Source: Solanum dulcamara
Lineage: Eukaryota; Streptophyta; Magnoliopsida; Solanales; Solanaceae
Reading direction: 5' to 3'
Assembly (NCBI RefSeq): GCF_947179165.1
Contig: NC_077241.1
Location: 29,941,246-30,005,245 of the forward strand
DNA length: 64,000 bases
The notes under the pieces are model-generated. The model had not been told where the DNA came from and did not search any database. It worked only from the letters and a program-made list of their open reading frames with translations. A program made the position numbers and the translations under genes. This document shows, piece after piece, positions 59,684 through 64,000 of this stretch (position 1 is the first letter of the stretch; each line of letters starts with the position of its first letter).

Positions 59684-61389
59684 AGTTAATTACTGAAGTA
59701 ATGGTAATAGTAATGAGGAGGTTAATATTGGTATGAGAAAAGAATCTGGAAAGGACTGGTAATACTAAGAGATGATTTAGAAGAGGCTTGCAAATCTTGA
59801 TAGAGTGTCATATTCAGGTACGGACTGAATGGATAAGTAGGGATAACAACTTGTGAGATATTAAGGATAAGGCTGACTAAAAAGGGTAAAAGGTTAAGTA
59901 TGCTTACTTTACCGAGTACAATTAACCCATAGCAGGAATCGTGAAAAAGGTTAAGAAATGTTATACTATGGGATTGAATATGAACAAGATATAACGTAAA
60001 TATAATGAGGATCGTTATGGAAATTCTAACGGAAGCGTCCAAGTTAGACGCAATTAATTGAATACGAGTATGGAAGGAAAGAGGAATATATAGTTATGGA
60101 CTAAAAGGCGTGATACGAAGACATGGTGATAATGTAAGATCATTACTGAGGTGAACTTGGTATGTTATTAAGCAAGTTAGAAGCCTGTGTTGGGTACACA
60201 ATAAGAGTAGAAGGGCATAAGCCAAAAAGGGTACTGCGTGCACACAATTTCACCTTGAAAATAGTAAAATACCTAAGGGACAAAGATAGCAGGCTTGAGG
60301 AACAAATAATGCATTATGCATTCATCAAAAGAAAAAGGTGATATAGGTTGGGATAAAAATACTATTTCAAGAGAATTTTGGACACTTATCGTTGAAATAT
60401 AAGTGCTGCCTAAGTAAGATTGGGACGACTACAAGTATTAATTAACGATTGATGGGAATTAGTGGAATGTGACTTTGGATGAATTATTACATTGATCACA
60501 TTACTCAAGTACAGGTTATCAGATGAAATTCTGCACTATATTTGGCAAGGGTCTCGTCGCGTCCTGATTTAGTCAAGGCTTCGTACGTGGATAATCAAGT
60601 TATAAATTATAAAGAAAGATATGGATATGATATAGTACCTAGTGGATTGGGAAAAAAATTGAATGAATTTGAGATTAGAAATGGGGACATAACGCAAGTA
60701 TAAATGGGTAATGGTATGAGTACACCCTTAAGGGGGGAAGCAGGTACGAGAAATTCAAGTGCAAGATGGAAACAAGTGACGCTACAATATATGTGATATA
60801 GATACTGAAACTTCAAATAAGATCCCTTGCTGAAACAAGTTAGTAAGATCTGAAAGCCAACAATAAATAGATAGAGGTCAGAAAGGTTATGCAACCTATG
60901 AATGCCGGCACGTTAAAAATGAGACCAAGTGAGTGAGTACATGATTAGGAGAGTAAGGGTTCAATACTGATAATGCAGTTATGATATTTTGGGTATGTTA
61001 CATAGAGATGGAATGATGTGTTAAGCCAAATTACCGAGATAGACTTAGTACTAAGGGCAAACAAGACGTGGCCATGGTTGGACCAAAGATCTATCCCAAT
61101 ACCAATTACAAGATAAGAGGAGAGAAAGCAAGGTAAAGTATAAGGGTTAAACAAGATGAAGCTAAGGTATTTCTTGGGATAAGTTGAGCACCTTCATATA
61201 GTTCGGTAAATATTGAAATATAATGTATGACAGATAATTCAGAGCAAAAATTTGAGTAAAAGGGCAATAGAAGAGTTTGGGTTAAAGATAAACAAATGAC
61301 ACAAGATAATGTGTCTAGAGATTGTTACAAGTTGGGCTAAAGGAATTATAAGATGGTTTAAGAAAGATGATCAAAACTAACTAGTTACA
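59684..61389 (+). other. Element E noncoding internal domain, purine-rich
   Basis: About 1.7 kb of A- and G-rich sequence with no credible frame. It is colinear with 48600-50480 of D (shared blocks at 60189 and 60421 among others). Minus-strand frames at 59722-60042 and 60607-60894 are only the complement of purine-rich sequence. Confidence 0.65.
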
Positions 61390-62929
61390 AAAATGTAGGT
61401 AGCTTGGTAGATATACAACCAGAACGGAAAGAGATAATCCGTGAAATTTGCTAGTTAGCTAACTTAGGAGTCCGTGTGGTTGACTCCGATGATGGTAGAG
61501 TTTCTATTCGGGAAGTTGTTGAATCTTCTATCATAGAAGAGGTAAAACAATCCCAGTATAAGGACCTTGTTCTGACATAGTATAGGAATGCAACTCTTTA
61601 GAAGGAAAAGACCCTATTTGAGATTACACCTGATGGAGTACTGAGATATAGGGGAAGACTATGTATACCTGAGATTGCTGAGCTACGGTAATAGGAGATG
61701 AGAGAGGCATACTATGCCCATTATTTTGTTCATCCAGGTTTAACCAAGATGTTTATATTAGTGGGATGGCATGAAGAAGGACATAGCAGAATTCGTAGCC
61801 TAGTGCCCGAATTGTCAATAGGTTAAAATTGAGCATTAGAAACCTGGTGGGCTATTATAGGATATAGAAATACCGACTTGGAAATGGGAAGCAATTAATA
61901 TGGATTACATTACAGGCTTACCTTGCACTCTACGGAAGTATGATTCCATATGGATCATTGTAAATAGGCTGACAAAATCATCCTATTTCCTTCCAGTTAG
62001 GACTACATATTCAGAGGAAGACTATACGAGGTTGGATATCAGAGAAGTAGTAAGGTTTCATGGGGTTCCCACATTTATTATCTCAGACAGAGAAGCTCAA
62101 TTTACAGCTAACTTTTGGAAATCATTCCAAAAAGGGATTAGGAACACAGGTGAATCTTAGTACATTATTTCACCCTCAAGCTGATAGACAGGCCGAGCAT
62201 TATTGACTATAGAGGTAGCTGGGATAATCATTTACCACTTAATGAGTTTTCTTATAGCAATAACCATCATTTTATCATTCAAATAACACCATATGAGGCT
62301 TTGTATGGTAGGAAGTGTAGGTAACCTATTGGTTGAGTTGATATTGGTGACACGCGACTATCAAGCCCAGACATGGTTCAACAAGCTGTGGATAAAGTGA
62401 AGCTTATTTAGGATAGGTTATAAGCAGCCCAGAGTCGACAAAAATCATATGCAGACAATCGTCGTCGACCTTTGGAATTTCAGGTTGATGACTGGGTATT
62501 CTTGAAAGCATCATCAATGAAAGGTGTAATAAAATTTGGCAAGAAAGGGAAACTTAGCCTGAGATGCATTTGTCCTTATCAGATCATTCATAGAATAGAC
62601 AATGTTGCCTGTAAGTTGGACCTACCATCGGATCTTGAAGCAGTACAACTAGTTTTTTATGTGTCGATGCTTCGCAAATATATTGGTAATTCTTCTAGAG
62701 TATTCCGTATGGATGATATCCAGGTGACAGAAGAACAGTTGTATGAGGAACACCCTGTAGCCATACTTGATCGCCAAGTCAGAAGGTTGTGCACCAAGGA
62801 CGTGGCCTCCTTCAAAGTATTGTGGCAAAATAAGAATAGAGAGAAGAAATAACTTGGGAAGCTAAGGAAGAGATGAAGAATAAATATCCGTACTTGTTCC
62901 CCATGTCTACACGTAATCTAAACTCCTAA
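61390..62929 (+). pseudogene. Element E 3' pol remnant: integrase and chromodomain tail
   Basis: In broken frames it shows, in order: the linker after RNase H (GSLVDIQPERKE, VESSIIEEVK), the integrase zinc region (HYFVHPGLTKM, at about 61720) and the integrase core (MDYITGLP at 61900 and ISDREAQFTANF near 62080). Next comes the region of the catalytic Glu (QAEH near 62190), damaged and shortened by deletion, then SRQKSYADNRRRPLEFQ, a 126-codon open stretch (62472-62852) and a chromodomain-like end (AILDRQVRRLCTKDVASFKV). A frame change near 62846 precedes the final stop at 62927-62929. Gag, protease, reverse transcriptase and most of RNase H are absent. Confidence 0.85.
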
Positions 62930-63052
62930 ATTAATTGTATTGGTTAATAAGAGACTTATATATGACAACTATTACAGAGATTTCCTGAAATCCTTTTAAG
63001 ACCTTTGAGACTAGTTAACATTCGAGGATGAATAATCTAAAGGGGGGAAGGA
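62930..63052 (+). other. Element E 3' untranslated region and polypurine tract
   Basis: The tract AAAGGGGGGAAGGA (63039-63052) abuts the 3' LTR. The upstream stem is decayed (AACATTCG-AGGA-TGAATAAT) relative to B and D. Confidence 0.8.
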
Positions 63053-64000
63053 TGTTATACTCCGCACTTTTGATAGATGGAAACATCTATTTAGCTTCTC
63101 TAAAGCTACCATGTGATCCATGTTATCCATGATGCTATCAAATAATTCTATGGAAGGGAGAATGAGGCCGTCCTAAATTTTGCATAAGCTAGCTCTATGT
63201 GAGTAGTGATGGTTGGAAATAGGTTTGGAAGGATTTAAAAAGAGTTGGAGGTCAAGTAATGAATCGTAGTAATCGACATACTTTCATAAGCTACCGACTT
63301 AGATGTCCTACATAATTAAGCTACTTGAGTACACGTCGAGCTTAAGTAGCAAGGATTACATAGGTTTTTAAAGTGAGACAAGATTACGAATCCACGGAAG
63401 AGGAATAAGGAGGCGATGCACCTACTTGAAAAAAAGTAAGTGATGTACCTACTTAGACTAAGTAGGTAATGCACCTACTTAGACCAAGTAGGTGACACAC
63501 CTACTTGGTTGCACCCCACCCCATAATATGGCAGCTACGGGGTGGACGCACGGATGAAGTAGCCATATAAGGGTTGGAAACGTGTCACCCTTAGAGACTG
63601 ACATATGTCAACTTCTAAGGAGGGGTATATATGTTTAATATGATGAGTAATCTCTTATTCTTCAACTTTAACTTAGAAAAGAAAGCTAGAGAAAAAGAGA
63701 GAATAGTTATGGCTTGGTCAAGAACAACGTACTCGACTTTTGATCCGTGAATTAATAATCAAAGATATCCCTCGGTCAAATAAAGGTGTTTAACAATATA
63801 AATTAATTATTAGGGCAGCAAGAAAGTCCAACAAGAAGTCTATCAAATTTCAGCAAGTTTTGAAATCTCATTTGTTAAGGTACGGATCAATTCCCTTTTC
63901 ACACATTTGAGTATGGGTTTAATCATGTTAGGTATATGTACATATGAACTGGAGACATAAAATTATGCACGTTACTAGTGAAGGGGTTGAAAATTGTGTA
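63053..64000 (+). mobile_element. Element E 3' LTR, cut by window end
   Basis: It starts TGTTATACTCCGCAC and matches the E 5' LTR over its whole visible length, with scattered substitutions and small indels. U3 holds a long AAGTAGGTG array (63415-63515), longer than in the 5' LTR (24316-24352), and TATATATG near 63627. Confidence 0.88.
63415..63515 (+). repeat. U3 array of CACCTACTT/AAGTAGGTG units in E 3' LTR
   Basis: About six alternating units ('gcacctacttagaccaagtag' and variants). The 5' LTR of the same element has about three, so the array expanded or shrank after insertion. Confidence 0.85.

Noticed and set aside
48694..60894. Minus-strand frames in the D and E internal regions (60-106 codons)
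   Set aside because: They are the complement of purine-rich noncoding DNA, with no homology or conservation between D and E.
63415..63515. Short repeats with spacers, CRISPR-like at first sight
   Set aside because: Units are 9 bp in alternating orientation with no unique spacers, and this is a plant genome.

Overview
The window looks like plant nuclear DNA made almost entirely of nested transposable elements. I see no intact host gene. The kingdom call rests on three things: long-LTR Ty3/gypsy chromoviruses primed by initiator-methionine tRNA (Tekay/Del-like), Caulimoviridae-like pararetrovirus debris, and an insert holding recognisable plastid (rpl2, matK, psaA, ycf3) and plant-mitochondrial (nad5) fragments. 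A solanaceous eudicot would fit, but that is a guess.

Layout. (1) 1-2069 is a plus-strand LTR fragment cut by the window edge on the left. (2) 2070-16243 is a minus-strand tandem array of one chromovirus: a 39-bp LTR stub, internal region, LTR, internal region, LTR, with a 7068-bp period. Both gag-pol copies are nearly full length. Both carry the same in-frame UGA in gag and the same Glu-to-Lys change at the third catalytic position of the integrase. (3) 16244-18096 holds degenerate LTR pieces. (4) 18097-23961 is a scrambled endogenous pararetrovirus: movement protein, capsid-like, protease and virion-associated-like pieces in both orientations, plus a promoter and a tRNA-Met primer site. No reverse transcriptase was found. 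(5) From 23962 to beyond the window end lies a large gypsy-type element, called E here, inserted in the viral sequence. Its 5' LTR is 23962-27006, its internal region resumes at 55319, and its 3' LTR starts at 63053.

Element E has been opened several times. A minus-strand solo LTR (F) landed in its primer-binding site and now lies in four pieces (27012-27350, 30248-31223, 42417-43842, 54668-55318). F was split by a 2.9-kb organelle DNA insert (27351-30247), by element B (31224-42416, a complete but dead gag-pol element) and by element D (43843-54667, a non-autonomous element). A second solo LTR (G, 55980-59683), flanked by a perfect 5-bp target duplication, sits in the E internal region.

D and E share a long noncoding, purine-rich internal domain and keep only scraps of the 3' end of pol. 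They look like a non-autonomous (LARD-type) family that would have depended on a partner such as B. By eye, the array LTRs are almost identical (young), the B LTRs differ modestly and the D LTRs differ more. Nothing here forms a working gene network. The value of the window lies in the order of insertions, the shared lesions and the conserved noncoding LTR structures.
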